A program made the translations under genes and the position numbers. Positions 1 through 6,456 of a DNA stretch of 9,135 bases are shown one piece after another. The notes under the pieces were generated by a model. The model saw nothing but the letters and a program-made list of their open reading frames with translations, was not told the DNA's origin and ran no database searches. Where the stretch lies: the NCBI GenBank assembly GCA_013140395.1, contig JABFSY010000207.1:1-9135 (forward strand). The letters run 5' to 3'. The first letter of the stretch is position 1. Each line of letters starts with the position of its first letter. Origin of the DNA: Cyclobacteriaceae bacterium. GTDB taxonomy: Bacteria; Bacteroidota; Bacteroidia; Cytophagales; Cyclobacteriaceae.

Positions 1-30
1 CTCTACCCCACAAAATCCCGCTCTCGGTGC

Positions 31-61
31 TCGCAATGACGTAGGTTCACCGTCATTGCGA
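31..61. repeat. Perfect 11-bp inverted repeat (hairpin)
   Basis: TCGCAATGACG (31-41) and CGTCATTGCGA (51-61) are exact reverse complements around a 9-base loop. It sits where the end of one repeat unit meets the start of the next, so it may simply be two unit ends abutting head to head. There is no T-run after it on either strand, so it does not look like an intrinsic terminator. Confidence 0.85.
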
Positions 62-154
62 ACACCAGTGATGGAAAGTGTGATGGCGTGAAGCCTGCCT
101 GTCCGGCTAGGCAGGCAATCCCCTTTTCGAAGTTTGAGTTTCACTATTGTAGAT

Positions 155-176
155 TGCCTGCCTGTCGGCAGACAGG
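155..176 (+). repeat. 22-bp dispersed repeat with hairpin, copy 1
   Basis: This block is the exact reverse complement of 4458-4479. It contains GCCTGTC (160-166), a GGCA loop and GACAGGC (171-177), a 7-bp stem. The same core, less well conserved, occurs at 93-116 in the opposite arm of the long inverted repeat. The form is REP-like: short, GC-rich, palindromic and intergenic. No REP-associated transposase is present in the window. Confidence 0.85.
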
Positions 177-246
177 CTTCGCCCTCCTGCACAAAACCTC
201 ACGCTCGGTACTTGCAATGACGTATCAAAACTACCCTTTCGGGTAA

Positions 247-277
247 TTGCCTCGTCCACTCATACTCCCTACTTTTA
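247..277 (+). promoter_or_regulatory. Candidate Bacteroidota promoter of the response regulator
   Basis: TTG (247-249), 20 bases, then TACTTTTA (270-277) resembles the Bacteroidota pattern of TTTG or TTG, 17-23 bases, TAnnTTTG, with one mismatch in the last base of the -7 box. The box ends only 5 bases before the ATG at 283. A small hairpin TACCC-TTTC-GGGTA (232-245) lies just upstream. Moderate to weak support on its own, strengthened by the same arrangement in front of the partner kinase. Confidence 0.4.
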
Positions 278-282
278 TACCT

Positions 283-939
283 ATGACTCCGTTGCATATC
301 GCCATTGTAGATGACAACCCGGCATTGGCGCATGCCTTGCGCCAGGAGCTCTTGGCTTTTCCTGAGTTGCAAGAAATTACCATTGCCGATAGTGGGCTTG
401 ATTTTGTAAAATCGCTGGCAAGCCCAAAGCAAAAAATTCCAGATGTGGTGATCATGGATATCTCCATGCGATTGCCCGATGAAGGCATACAAGCTGCCCG
501 CATGTTACATGACAATCATCCGGAAATAAAAGTGGTCATGTTCACAGTTGCCGAAGACGACAGCCGTGTATTCGATGCATTCAAGGCAGGTGCGGTGGGC
601 TATCTGGTAAAGAATGAAAAACCTTCGTTTATTTATAAAACCATTATCGATGTGGCGGCCGGAGGTGCATTGATGTCTCCGGGGATTGCACTAAAAGCCA
701 TTCGTTTTTTTACGGCCGAGCCCATTCAAAAGAATAAAAATCTGCCTAACAACTACCACCTCAGCGAGCGCGAACTGGAAGTACTCCGGTTGGTGGCCAA
801 GGGAAACACCTACCTAATGATAGCTGAGCAATTGTTTATCAGTCTTGAGACTGTGAAAAAACACCTATCTAATATCTTTAAAAAATTACACGTTAAGAAT
901 AAGATCGAGGCAATAAATAAAATAAAGGAGGCTCTATAA
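283..939 (+). CDS. Two-component response regulator, NarL/LuxR family
   Basis: A 218-residue DNA-binding response regulator of usual NarL/FixJ length. The receiver domain spans about residues 4-120: acidic pair D10/D11, phosphoacceptor D59 (in VVIMDIS), switch T88 and conserved K110. The C-terminal LuxR helix-turn-helix spans about 158-213, with the signature SERELEVLRLVAKG and recognition segment SLETVKKHLSNIFKKL. The frame stays open upstream to a TTG at 247, but the ATG at 283 puts the receiver start at the normal place (MTPLHIAIVDDN), so I take it. The neighbouring kinase at 984-2813 has the HisKA_3-type histidine that phosphorylates this class, so they are very probably partners although they converge (44-bp gap). 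Target genes cannot be told from the sequence. Confidence 0.93.
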   Translation: MTPLHIAIVDDNPALAHALRQELLAFPELQEITIADSGLDFVKSLASPKQKIPDVVIMDISMRLPDEGIQAARMLHDNHPEIKVVMFTVAEDDSRVFDAFKAGAVGYLVKNEKPSFIYKTIIDVAAGGALMSPGIALKAIRFFTAEPIQKNKNLPNNYHLSERELEVLRLVAKGNTYLMIAEQLFISLETVKKHLSNIFKKLHVKNKIEAINKIKEAL

Positions 940-983
940 GAAATTCTAAAGCTCAAACCAATCATCTTAGCCGCGAATCTAAA

Positions 984-2813
984 CTATATTGGCTCGCGTT
1001 CCGAAATAGGAAGTAGAAGAGTCATTTTTACACCTTTCCCCTGAGAGGATTCTATCGAAAAACCAGCCTTCATCTGTTCGGCCCGAAACCGAATATTCTT
1101 CAACCCATAGTTTTCCATTTCTCGTTGACCATCAAGATCAAACCCAACTCCATCATCAAAAATAATTACCTGCATCTGTTGTTCATGTCTTTCAATCGTA
1201 ATTTCAAATCGTGAACATCTGCTATATTTTACGCAGTTGTTTGTCGCTTCTTGTATGATGCGAAATAGGTTTCCCGCCAAGCTGGCCTTTAGCTTTTCGT
1301 TGAGTAGCCAATCGTCCACCCTTATCAAGAATACAATTGGTGCTTCTATTTTTCGATACTGCCAAAATAGCCCATTGACACGTTGCTCAAGTTCTGCAAT
1401 GGAAATGGCGTCTTTGTCCATTACCCAAAGGGAGTCTCTCAACTCAGCGATGGCTTTATCAGTAATCCCCTGAATATGTTGAATGGCGCTATTCACATGA
1501 TGCTGAGCCAGTCGGTTTAATCCTATCGATATAGAACTTAGCTGCCCACCGAGGTTATCATGCAATTCCTGCTTGATTCGCTCTTTCTCCTGATGGACGA
1601 GTTGAGCCGCTTCTAACGATTTGATTTTCTCCAAATACTTTTCGCGTTTTCGATAATAAACAATGACACCAAAAATGATAGTTACAATAGTTACAATGGC
1701 TACGATAAAAATAGTTTGGCTTTGTAAACTAGCCAGCTTTTGTTGTGCGTTCTCCTTCTCCAATACCTCAAAGGCATTTTTGGCCTTTTCTGTTTCATAC
1801 TTGATCTGCAAATCTTCAATAGACTGCACCTTGCGCCACTCAAAAATAGAATCTTTGAGTGTTTGAATTTGCCGTCCTACTTCATATGCCTTTCTGTAAT
1901 TTCCAGTTAGAATAAATGCACGTGAAAGCGTTTGATACACTGATACGTATCGCTTGATCAACGGAATACGCTCATACAACACGAGCGCCTCTGTGCAAAG
2001 ACGATCTGCGTCCTCCGTTTTTCCTTCGGTCGCTTCAATCAGGGCTAGCTCAGCTGTAGCGTAGGCAAGTGCGTCATGCTGAAATTCGAATGGGCGTATC
2101 AACCGAACGGCACGTATCGCGTCTGCTTTTGCTCCATTTAGATCATGTATCTCATCCCTCAACAGTGCTGCGCGGTCGGCCAAGGCTAGGGCCATTTCGC
2201 GTTCATCCATGGACGGCTTGGCATCAATTGCTGAATCATAATACAATTTTGCCAATGGAAATTCCTGCAAATAAAAATAGGTAGTAGCCAGTCCATAGTA
2301 GGCAATGCCCACATTCATCTGAAAATCTTCGTGCGCATACTTCTTAAAGAAAGGAAGACTCTCTTTGAATAACAACTCGGACTCTTTCTCTTTACCCATC
2401 TCCAGATACATCCAGCCAATCATCTTTTTTGCACAAGCTTCGAGTAGTGGCGCATTCAATTTTTTTGCTTGTTCCCGCACTAGTGTTTGCATCGCTATTC
2501 CCCTGTCAAATCTTCCCTCATAAAAAAAGTAGTTACCTTCCAGGTGAGTTGCCCAAGCCATTAGTAAAGGTAAGTCAGCTCTCTGCGCCACTGAAAAAGC
2601 AGAACTTGCTGCAAGTCGGCAACTATCCAGTTGGTTGAGTTCGATATACGTATTCGATAGTAGTAAGTAATAGTAGCTTCGGAGAGAGTCATTGTTGGCC
2701 GTCTCAATTTGTGCTTTCAACTGAGCTGCCGAAGTGTACGAAGTTTGTGCGAAGAGCGTTTGAGACGAAAACATGAAGAAGAGAAGAAACCTTCCTGTAA
2801 GCTTTACATGCAT
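984..2813 (-). CDS. TPR-containing sensor histidine kinase, HisKA_3/NarX-DesK class
   Basis: A 609-residue membrane sensor kinase. Residues 1-22 form a signal peptide (hydrophobic FLLFFMF core, ending TLFA before Q23). Residues about 30-325 are helical TPR-type repeats (for example around 90-120, 130-160, 170-200, 250-285 and 290-320) and would be periplasmic. A charged, coiled-coil-like stretch (330-365) leads into one membrane span at about 367-387, then basic YYRKREK. The dimerization/phosphoacceptor helix has H418 in ELHDNLGGQLSS. The ATPase domain shows the N box QEATNNCVKYS (521-531), G1 box DDGVGFD (553-559), GLKNIRFRAEQ (570-580) and GKGVKM (592-597). All catalytic motifs look intact. 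It lies head-on to the response regulator at 283-939, its likely partner. No other known sensor domain is visible, so the signal is unknown; TPRs suggest a protein or peptide ligand. Confidence 0.92.
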   Translation of the reverse strand: MHVKLTGRFLLFFMFSSQTLFAQTSYTSAAQLKAQIETANNDSLRSYYYLLLSNTYIELNQLDSCRLAASSAFSVAQRADLPLLMAWATHLEGNYFFYEGRFDRGIAMQTLVREQAKKLNAPLLEACAKKMIGWMYLEMGKEKESELLFKESLPFFKKYAHEDFQMNVGIAYYGLATTYFYLQEFPLAKLYYDSAIDAKPSMDEREMALALADRAALLRDEIHDLNGAKADAIRAVRLIRPFEFQHDALAYATAELALIEATEGKTEDADRLCTEALVLYERIPLIKRYVSVYQTLSRAFILTGNYRKAYEVGRQIQTLKDSIFEWRKVQSIEDLQIKYETEKAKNAFEVLEKENAQQKLASLQSQTIFIVAIVTIVTIIFGVIVYYRKREKYLEKIKSLEAAQLVHQEKERIKQELHDNLGGQLSSISIGLNRLAQHHVNSAIQHIQGITDKAIAELRDSLWVMDKDAISIAELEQRVNGLFWQYRKIEAPIVFLIRVDDWLLNEKLKASLAGNLFRIIQEATNNCVKYSRCSRFEITIERHEQQMQVIIFDDGVGFDLDGQREMENYGLKNIRFRAEQMKAGFSIESSQGKGVKMTLLLPISEREPI

Positions 2814-2817
2814 GTGT

Positions 2818-2848
2818 CAAAAGTAGGCCTCGTATATCTACCATCAAA
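2818..2848 (-). promoter_or_regulatory. Bacteroidota-type promoter of the sensor kinase
   Basis: Read on the minus strand: TTTG (2848-2845), exactly 19 bases, then TACTTTTG (2825-2818). This is a full match to the TTTG / TAnnTTTG pattern known for the Bacteroidota primary sigma factor. The -7 box ends 4 bases before the ATG (2813-2811), so the transcript should begin at or within a few bases of the start codon. There is no later ATG that would keep the signal peptide. Confidence 0.65.
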
Positions 2849-2984
2849 ATCCGAATTGGTTCTTCAATTCTTAAATTTAGCATTTCACGTTTGTGGTTCA
2901 AGACTACCACAGTTGACAGTAGGAAATGCATAAGCACAAATTGAGATTCAGCTTTGATCAATTGCTTCAACAGTTGGTGTAAAT

Positions 2985-3020
2985 AAAAAAGCCCTGCTAC
3001 TTTTGATTGATAGCAGGGCT
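2985..3020 (-). terminator. Intrinsic terminator of icd
   Basis: On the minus strand, 24 bases after the icd stop codon, AGCCCTGCTA (3020-3011) pairs perfectly with TAGCAGGGCT (2999-2990) over an 11-base loop. A T-run follows directly (TTTTTATTT, from 2989 down). The 10-bp stem plus T-run is a textbook rho-independent terminator. It separates icd from the downstream sensor kinase gene, so the two are not one transcription unit. Confidence 0.92.
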
Positions 3021-3043
3021 GTGAATTTTGATGAACACCTTTC

Positions 3044-4270
3044 TTACATATGCTTTACCACTTCTTCACCAAACTCTGAGCATTTTAATAAAGTAGCTCC
3101 CTCCATTTGGCGATGGAAATCGTAGGTAACTCTTTTGGAAGCGATAGCACCATCCAAACCTTTCACAATCATATCCGCCACTTCTTGCCATCCCATGTAT
3201 TCAAACATCATCACTCCTGAAAGAATAATCGAGCCTGGGTTCACTTTATCTTGACCCGCGTATTTGGGGGCAGTGCCATGCGTAGCTTCAAAAATAGCAT
3301 GCCCACTCAGGTAATTTACATTGCCACCCGGGGCGATGCCGATACCACCCACAATAGCTGCCAATGCATCGGAAATATAATCTCCATTCAAGTTCAATGT
3401 AGCAACAACCGAGTACTCATCAGGGCGCAATAAAATTTGTTGCAAAAATGCATCAGCAATTGCGTCTTTGATAATCAATTTATGACCGCCTGTGTTTATC
3501 TCCATCCAAGGACCACCGTCAATTTCCACCGCGCCAAATTCATTCTTCGCCAGTGCATACCCCCAATCGCGGAAGCCCCCTTCCGTGAATTTCATGATGT
3601 TGCCTTTGTGTACCAACGTCACGTTCGGTTTTTTCTGAGCGATGGCATATTGAATAGCCGACCGTACTAACCGCTCAGTACCTTCTTTGGACACGGGCTT
3701 GATGCCAATACCTGATGTATCAGGGAAACGAATTTTCTTGAACTGCTTTGAAAAATTCTCTTTGAAGAAGGTCATAAACTTCTTATTGTCATCGCTGCCT
3801 TGCTGAAATTCAATACCTGCATAGATGTCTTCTGTATTCTCGCGGAAAATGACCATGTCGGTTTTGTGTGGTTCTTTCACCGGAGAAGGCACTCCTTTAA
3901 ACCAACGTACAGGACGCACGCAAGCGTACAGATCCAACTCTTGACGCAACGCCACATTCAAAGAACGGATCCCTCCGCCCACAGGGGTTGTCAAAGGGCC
4001 TTTTATACCTACCAGGTATTCACGAAAAATGGTAAGGGTTTCCTCCGGCATCCAGTTGCCTGTTTGATTAAATGCCTTCTCTCCTGCCAACACCTCTTTC
4101 CAATTGATCTTTCTTTTGCCTTTGTAGGCTTTTTCCACGGCCGAGTCAAAAACATGTTTTGCCGCTGGCCAGATATCTATACCCGTACCATCACCCTCGA
4201 TAAAGGGTAAGGTAGGGTTATCGGGCACATTTAATTTTCCGTTGGTGATGGTAATTTTTTGGTCGCTCAT
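3044..4270 (-). CDS. icd: Isocitrate dehydrogenase, NADP-dependent (type I, E. coli-like)
   Basis: Converts isocitrate to 2-oxoglutarate and CO2 with reduction of NADP in the TCA cycle; cytoplasmic homodimer. The 408 residues align along their length with E. coli Icd (416). Substrate-binding residues are present: S103, N105 and R109 in [13 protein letters not shown], then R119 and R143 ([12 protein letters not shown]). K222 (VHKGNIMKF) and the metal ligands D273, D297 and D301 ([11 protein letters not shown]) are also kept. K336-Y337 ([12 protein letters not shown]) and Y383/R387 (VTYDFHRQM) match the NADP-selecting residues of the E. coli enzyme, so NADP rather than NAD is predicted. S103 corresponds to the serine phosphorylated by AceK in E. 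coli; whether this organism has AceK cannot be seen. The ATG at 4270 gives a normal N-terminus. Monocistronic by its own terminator; divergent from the CAP gene. Confidence 0.97.
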   Translation of the reverse strand: MSDQKITITNGKLNVPDNPTLPFIEGDGTGIDIWPAAKHVFDSAVEKAYKGKRKINWKEVLAGEKAFNQTGNWMPEETLTIFREYLVGIKGPLTTPVGGGIRSLNVALRQELDLYACVRPVRWFKGVPSPVKEPHKTDMVIFRENTEDIYAGIEFQQGSDDNKKFMTFFKENFSKQFKKIRFPDTSGIGIKPVSKEGTERLVRSAIQYAIAQKKPNVTLVHKGNIMKFTEGGFRDWGYALAKNEFGAVEIDGGPWMEINTGGHKLIIKDAIADAFLQQILLRPDEYSVVATLNLNGDYISDALAAIVGGIGIAPGGNVNYLSGHAIFEATHGTAPKYAGQDKVNPGSIILSGVMMFEYMGWQEVADMIVKGLDGAIASKRVTYDFHRQMEGATLLKCSEFGEEVVKHM

Positions 4271-4506
4271 AGAAATAATTTTTTTGGCTAAAACAAGTTA
4301 TATTGACAATCACAAAGCTGAGGGATCAGATTTGGATTCGAAAATTAAAAAATTATGCCCACATATTACGATTATTTGGGCGCAACCATCAATTAAATCG
4401 TCTATGAAATGGCTATGTACACTCTTAACTCCAAAAGACTAACTATTTTGGCCATTCCCTGTCTGCCGACAGGCAGGCATTTGCATTAAAAGAAAAAAAT
4501 AAACAC
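4271..4506. other. Divergent intergenic region between icd and the CAP gene
   Basis: This AT-rich 236-bp gap must hold the promoters of two divergent genes. I found no full TTTG / TAnnTTTG pair for either. Partial hits only: TAACTTGT on the minus strand upstream of icd, and TTTG at 4447-4450 and 4480-4483 on the plus strand with poor spacing. The longest in-frame piece in the gap is a 12-codon ATG frame at 4404, too short to call. The repeat copy at 4458-4479 is the only strong structure. Confidence 0.5.
4458..4479 (-). repeat. 22-bp dispersed repeat with hairpin, copy 2 (inverted)
   Basis: Exact reverse complement of 155-176, about 4.3 kb away. The core CCTGTC (4458-4463), TGCC loop, GACAGG (4468-4473) forms a 6-bp stem. 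It lies 27 bases upstream of the CAP gene start codon, so it is either inside its promoter or in its 5' untranslated leader. Unlike copy 1, it lacks the flanking CGTCATTGC ends: only the inner core is here. Confidence 0.85.
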
Positions 4507-5064
4507 ATGAAAGTAATCCTCGCTGCATTTTCATTCCTTTTCCTGGTTACAGGAGCGACCCTCTACGCCCAGCCCTGCCTAACGACCGAGGAAAAGAAAC
4601 TCTACGACTTGATCATGGCTTATCGAAGAACCAACAAGCTGCCAGCTGTTCCCCTCTCGGCTAAACTCACCCAGGTGGCAAAAGCACACGTTCAAGATTT
4701 AAACAAAAACTATGAGGACGATAACAAATGTAACATGCATAGTTGGTCAAAAAAGGGCGATTGGTCACCCTGCTGCTACACCAGAGATCATGCAGAAGCA
4801 GCTTGCATGTGGAATAAACCCAAAGAAATTGTGGGCTATGAAGGCAACGGATTTGAGATCGCTCACTGGAGTTCGGCTGGAGTTAATGCAAAAACATCTT
4901 TGTCGGGTTGGCAAGGAAGTGCCGGGCACAATGCTGTGATTATAAATTCCGGAATTTGGAAAGACATGCAATGGAAAGCAATTGGAATTGGGTTGGATAG
5001 TGAGTATAGTGTCGTATGGTTTGGGGCAGAGTCAGATGTTGAGACGGCTGTTTCTTGTAACTAA
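4507..5064 (+). CDS. Secreted CAP/SCP-like (CRISP-PR1) domain protein
   Basis: A 185-residue exported protein: signal peptide 1-21 (hydrophobic [10 protein letters not shown], cleavage after LYA before Q22), then a single CAP domain to the C-terminus. CAP-type features are [20 protein letters not shown] (33-51), H78 in NMHSWS, E117 in GNGFEIAH, and [10 protein letters not shown] with H141. The domain closes with the strand [18 protein letters not shown] (156-173). H78, E117 and H141 probably belong to the metal-binding cluster of the fold. Six mature cysteines (24, 75, 89, 90, 100, 184) suggest disulfides and a periplasmic or extracellular site. No T9SS sorting domain or lipobox is seen. CAP proteins have varied and often unknown roles, so none is assigned. 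Its stop codon overlaps the panB stop on the other strand by 4 bp. Confidence 0.87.
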   Translation: MKVILAAFSFLFLVTGATLYAQPCLTTEEKKLYDLIMAYRRTNKLPAVPLSAKLTQVAKAHVQDLNKNYEDDNKCNMHSWSKKGDWSPCCYTRDHAEAACMWNKPKEIVGYEGNGFEIAHWSSAGVNAKTSLSGWQGSAGHNAVIINSGIWKDMQWKAIGIGLDSEYSVVWFGAESDVETAVSCN

Positions 5065-5882
5065 TACTTTTCCTCTTGGTTAGGAAATTCCTTCGCCTTT
5101 ACATCCGCCACATAATGTTGCACGGCATCTGATACAATAGTGTTCAAGTCGGCATACCGTCTTAAAAATCGCGGCTTAAACTCTGTTGTAATGCCGAGCA
5201 TATCCTGCATCACTAACACTTGACCATCTACATCGGGGCCGGCCCCAATACCAATGACCGGTATGTCTAATTGATTGGCTACTTTTTTTGCCAGCTCGGC
5301 TGGGATTTTTTCGAGCACCAAACCAAAGCATCCACACTCTTGCAAGAGAAGCGCGTCCTCGATCAATTTGTTTGCCTCTGTTTCTTCTTTGGCACGCACC
5401 GAATAGGTTCCGAATTTATAAATCGATTGTGGCGTCAACCCCAAATGCCCCATTACCGGAACACCTGCACTTAAAATACGGAGGACAGAATCTTTTACTT
5501 CACTGCCGCCTTCAATTTTCACTGCATGGCCACCCGATTCTTTCATAATACGAATGGAGGAACGGAGTGCTTCACCCGAACTTCCCTGATAGTAGCCAAA
5601 AGGAATATCTACCACCACCAGCGACCGTTTCACAGCCTTAACTACCGAAGAGGCATGGTAAATCATTTGGTCGAGTGTAATCGGTAACGTTGTTTCATTG
5701 CCGGCCATCACATTTGATGCAGAGTCACCTACCAGTATGATATCGACACCGGCCGCATCAATGATCTTTGCCATGCTGTAATCGTAGGCGGTGAGCATCG
5801 CAATTTTCTCGCCCCGCTTTTTCATTTCTTGAAGCTGGTGAGTAGTGATTTTCTTCAATTCTGTTTTCTTATGGAGAGACAA
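5061..5882 (-). CDS. panB: 3-methyl-2-oxobutanoate hydroxymethyltransferase
   Basis: First step of pantothenate (CoA) synthesis: transfers a hydroxymethyl group from 5,10-methylene-tetrahydrofolate to 2-oxoisovalerate, giving ketopantoate. The 273 residues match usual PanB length. Visible motifs: MLTAYD (29-34), [10 protein letters not shown] (52-61) with metal ligand D53, D92 (VVVDIPFG), K122 and E124 (AVKIEGG), H146 (GHLGLTPQS) and catalytic E191 (VLEKIP); GIGAGP follows at 211-216. The frame has no ATG near the expected N-terminus. It opens with TTG at 5882, only four sense codons after an in-frame stop; the resulting MSLHKK...[16 protein letters not shown] matches the usual PanB start, so TTG is chosen. 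It follows the phosphoribosyltransferase gene by 61 bp on the same strand. That gap holds a weak promoter-like TAATTTTA with TTG 22 bases before it, so panB may be read from the operon, its own promoter, or both. Confidence 0.96.
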   Translation of the reverse strand: MSLHKKTELKKITTHQLQEMKKRGEKIAMLTAYDYSMAKIIDAAGVDIILVGDSASNVMAGNETTLPITLDQMIYHASSVVKAVKRSLVVVDIPFGYYQGSSGEALRSSIRIMKESGGHAVKIEGGSEVKDSVLRILSAGVPVMGHLGLTPQSIYKFGTYSVRAKEETEANKLIEDALLLQECGCFGLVLEKIPAELAKKVANQLDIPVIGIGAGPDVDGQVLVMQDMLGITTEFKPRFLRRYADLNTIVSDAVQHYVADVKAKEFPNQEEKY

Positions 5883-5943
5883 TTGATTTACGATTTAAGA
5901 TGTACAGTTTTAAAATTAGCACTTGAAAATCTTCGGGGTTCAA

Positions 5944-6456
5944 TCAATGTAAATAGACGGATGATTTCTTCCCCAAAAAAACTTCCACATGATCTTTCAG
6001 GGTCGTGGACAGTTCATAGCCGGCATAGGTGGGTAGTATGGGAAACAACTTGTGGCTTCTGTTGACTAACACCGCTACTTCAATTTTTTTTACGCCTACT
6101 TCAAAGAATGGCTTCATGGCATATGCTAATGTCCGGCCGGTATTCAAGACATCGTCCACCAACAATACGCATTTCTTCTTAAACTCCTTTTCGATCTTAT
6201 CTATCTTTACCTCCGATTGCTCTAACGAAAACTTATCCAAAGAAACTTTGGCGATGATTACCTCGATAGGTGAAATCGCTGCCAATTCTTTTCCAAGTAT
6301 TTTTGCCAATAAGTAGCCCTGTCCGTCAATGCCGGCTAATACAATGGACTTTTCTTTGAAATTGTTCTCGTAAATTTCATAGGCCATTCGCTTGATCTTC
6401 TGATTGATCTGTTGATCATTCAGAACTAACGATTTTTCTGCCACTTCTGCACTCAT
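5944..6456 (-). CDS. PyrR-like phosphoribosyltransferase
   Basis: A 170-residue type I phosphoribosyltransferase. The PRPP-binding loop VLLVDDVLNTGRTL (97-110) has the acidic pair D101/D102 followed by TGRT. An earlier loop GIDGQGYLLA (42-51) fits the pyrophosphate-binding position. The C-terminal part, VAVLVNRSHKLFPILPTYAGYELSTT (127-152), follows the PyrR pattern (…VLVDRGHRELPI…Y.G…TS). That points to the family of the pyr operon regulator/uracil phosphoribosyltransferase rather than to hypoxanthine or adenine enzymes. The base actually used, and whether it binds RNA, cannot be decided here; no pyrimidine genes are adjacent. Its ATG overlaps the stop of the Lrp gene (ATGA), so the two are surely cotranscribed and probably translationally coupled. 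Confidence 0.85.
   Translation of the reverse strand: MSAEVAEKSLVLNDQQINQKIKRMAYEIYENNFKEKSIVLAGIDGQGYLLAKILGKELAAISPIEVIIAKVSLDKFSLEQSEVKIDKIEKEFKKKCVLLVDDVLNTGRTLAYAMKPFFEVGVKKIEVAVLVNRSHKLFPILPTYAGYELSTTLKDHVEVFLGKKSSVYLH

Larger units (their letters stand above)
1..222. repeat. Mosaic of dispersed intergenic repeats forming a long imperfect inverted repeat
   Basis: The left arm starts at 51 with CGTCATTGC and ends at about 120 with GGCAGGCAATC. The right arm (152-222) is its imperfect reverse complement, starting GATTGCCTGCC and ending GCAATGACG. The two arms agree best at their outer 9 bases and in the inner block around GAAGCCTG...AGGCAGGCAATC. Bases 1-41 align without gaps to 182-222 at 31 of 41 positions, so a second, truncated unit enters from the left edge. 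Each arm carries its own small hairpin (93-116 with 8-bp outer arms; 160-177 with a 7-bp stem). No coding sequence is seen here. Units with CGTCATTGCGA/TCGCAATGACG ends resemble non-coding dispersed repeats found between genes in many bacteria; that family assignment is from memory, not from a search. Confidence 0.75.

Noticed and set aside
1..222. CRISPR-like array at the left edge
   Set aside because: The units are inverted rather than direct, diverged, and not separated by equal-length spacers; there are no cas genes.
199..515. Minus-strand open frames of 94-97 codons over the start of the response regulator
   Set aside because: They run into the repeat and antisense to the receiver domain; no motif, signal or ribosome site supports them.
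969..998. Weak hairpin between the response regulator and the kinase as a bidirectional terminator
   Set aside because: Only 4-5 pairs with a 17-20 base loop and no T-run; part lies inside the kinase gene.
3800..4210. 136-codon open frame on the plus strand
   Set aside because: It lies antisense within icd, whose residues and motifs are conserved; the plus-strand translation has no recognizable family and looks like a shadow frame.
4303..4308. TTGACA resembling a sigma-70 -35 box
   Set aside because: No TATAAT-like partner at the right distance, and Bacteroidota promoters do not use this pattern.
4242..4442. 66-codon plus-strand frame across the icd start and the following gap
   Set aside because: Starts inside icd on the opposite strand, has no ribosome site, and its translation resembles no family; the 12-codon ATG frame within it is too short to support.
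5235..5246. GGGGCCGGCCCC palindrome inside panB
   Set aside because: It encodes the conserved IGAGPD segment; the symmetry is explained by Gly, Ala and Pro codons.
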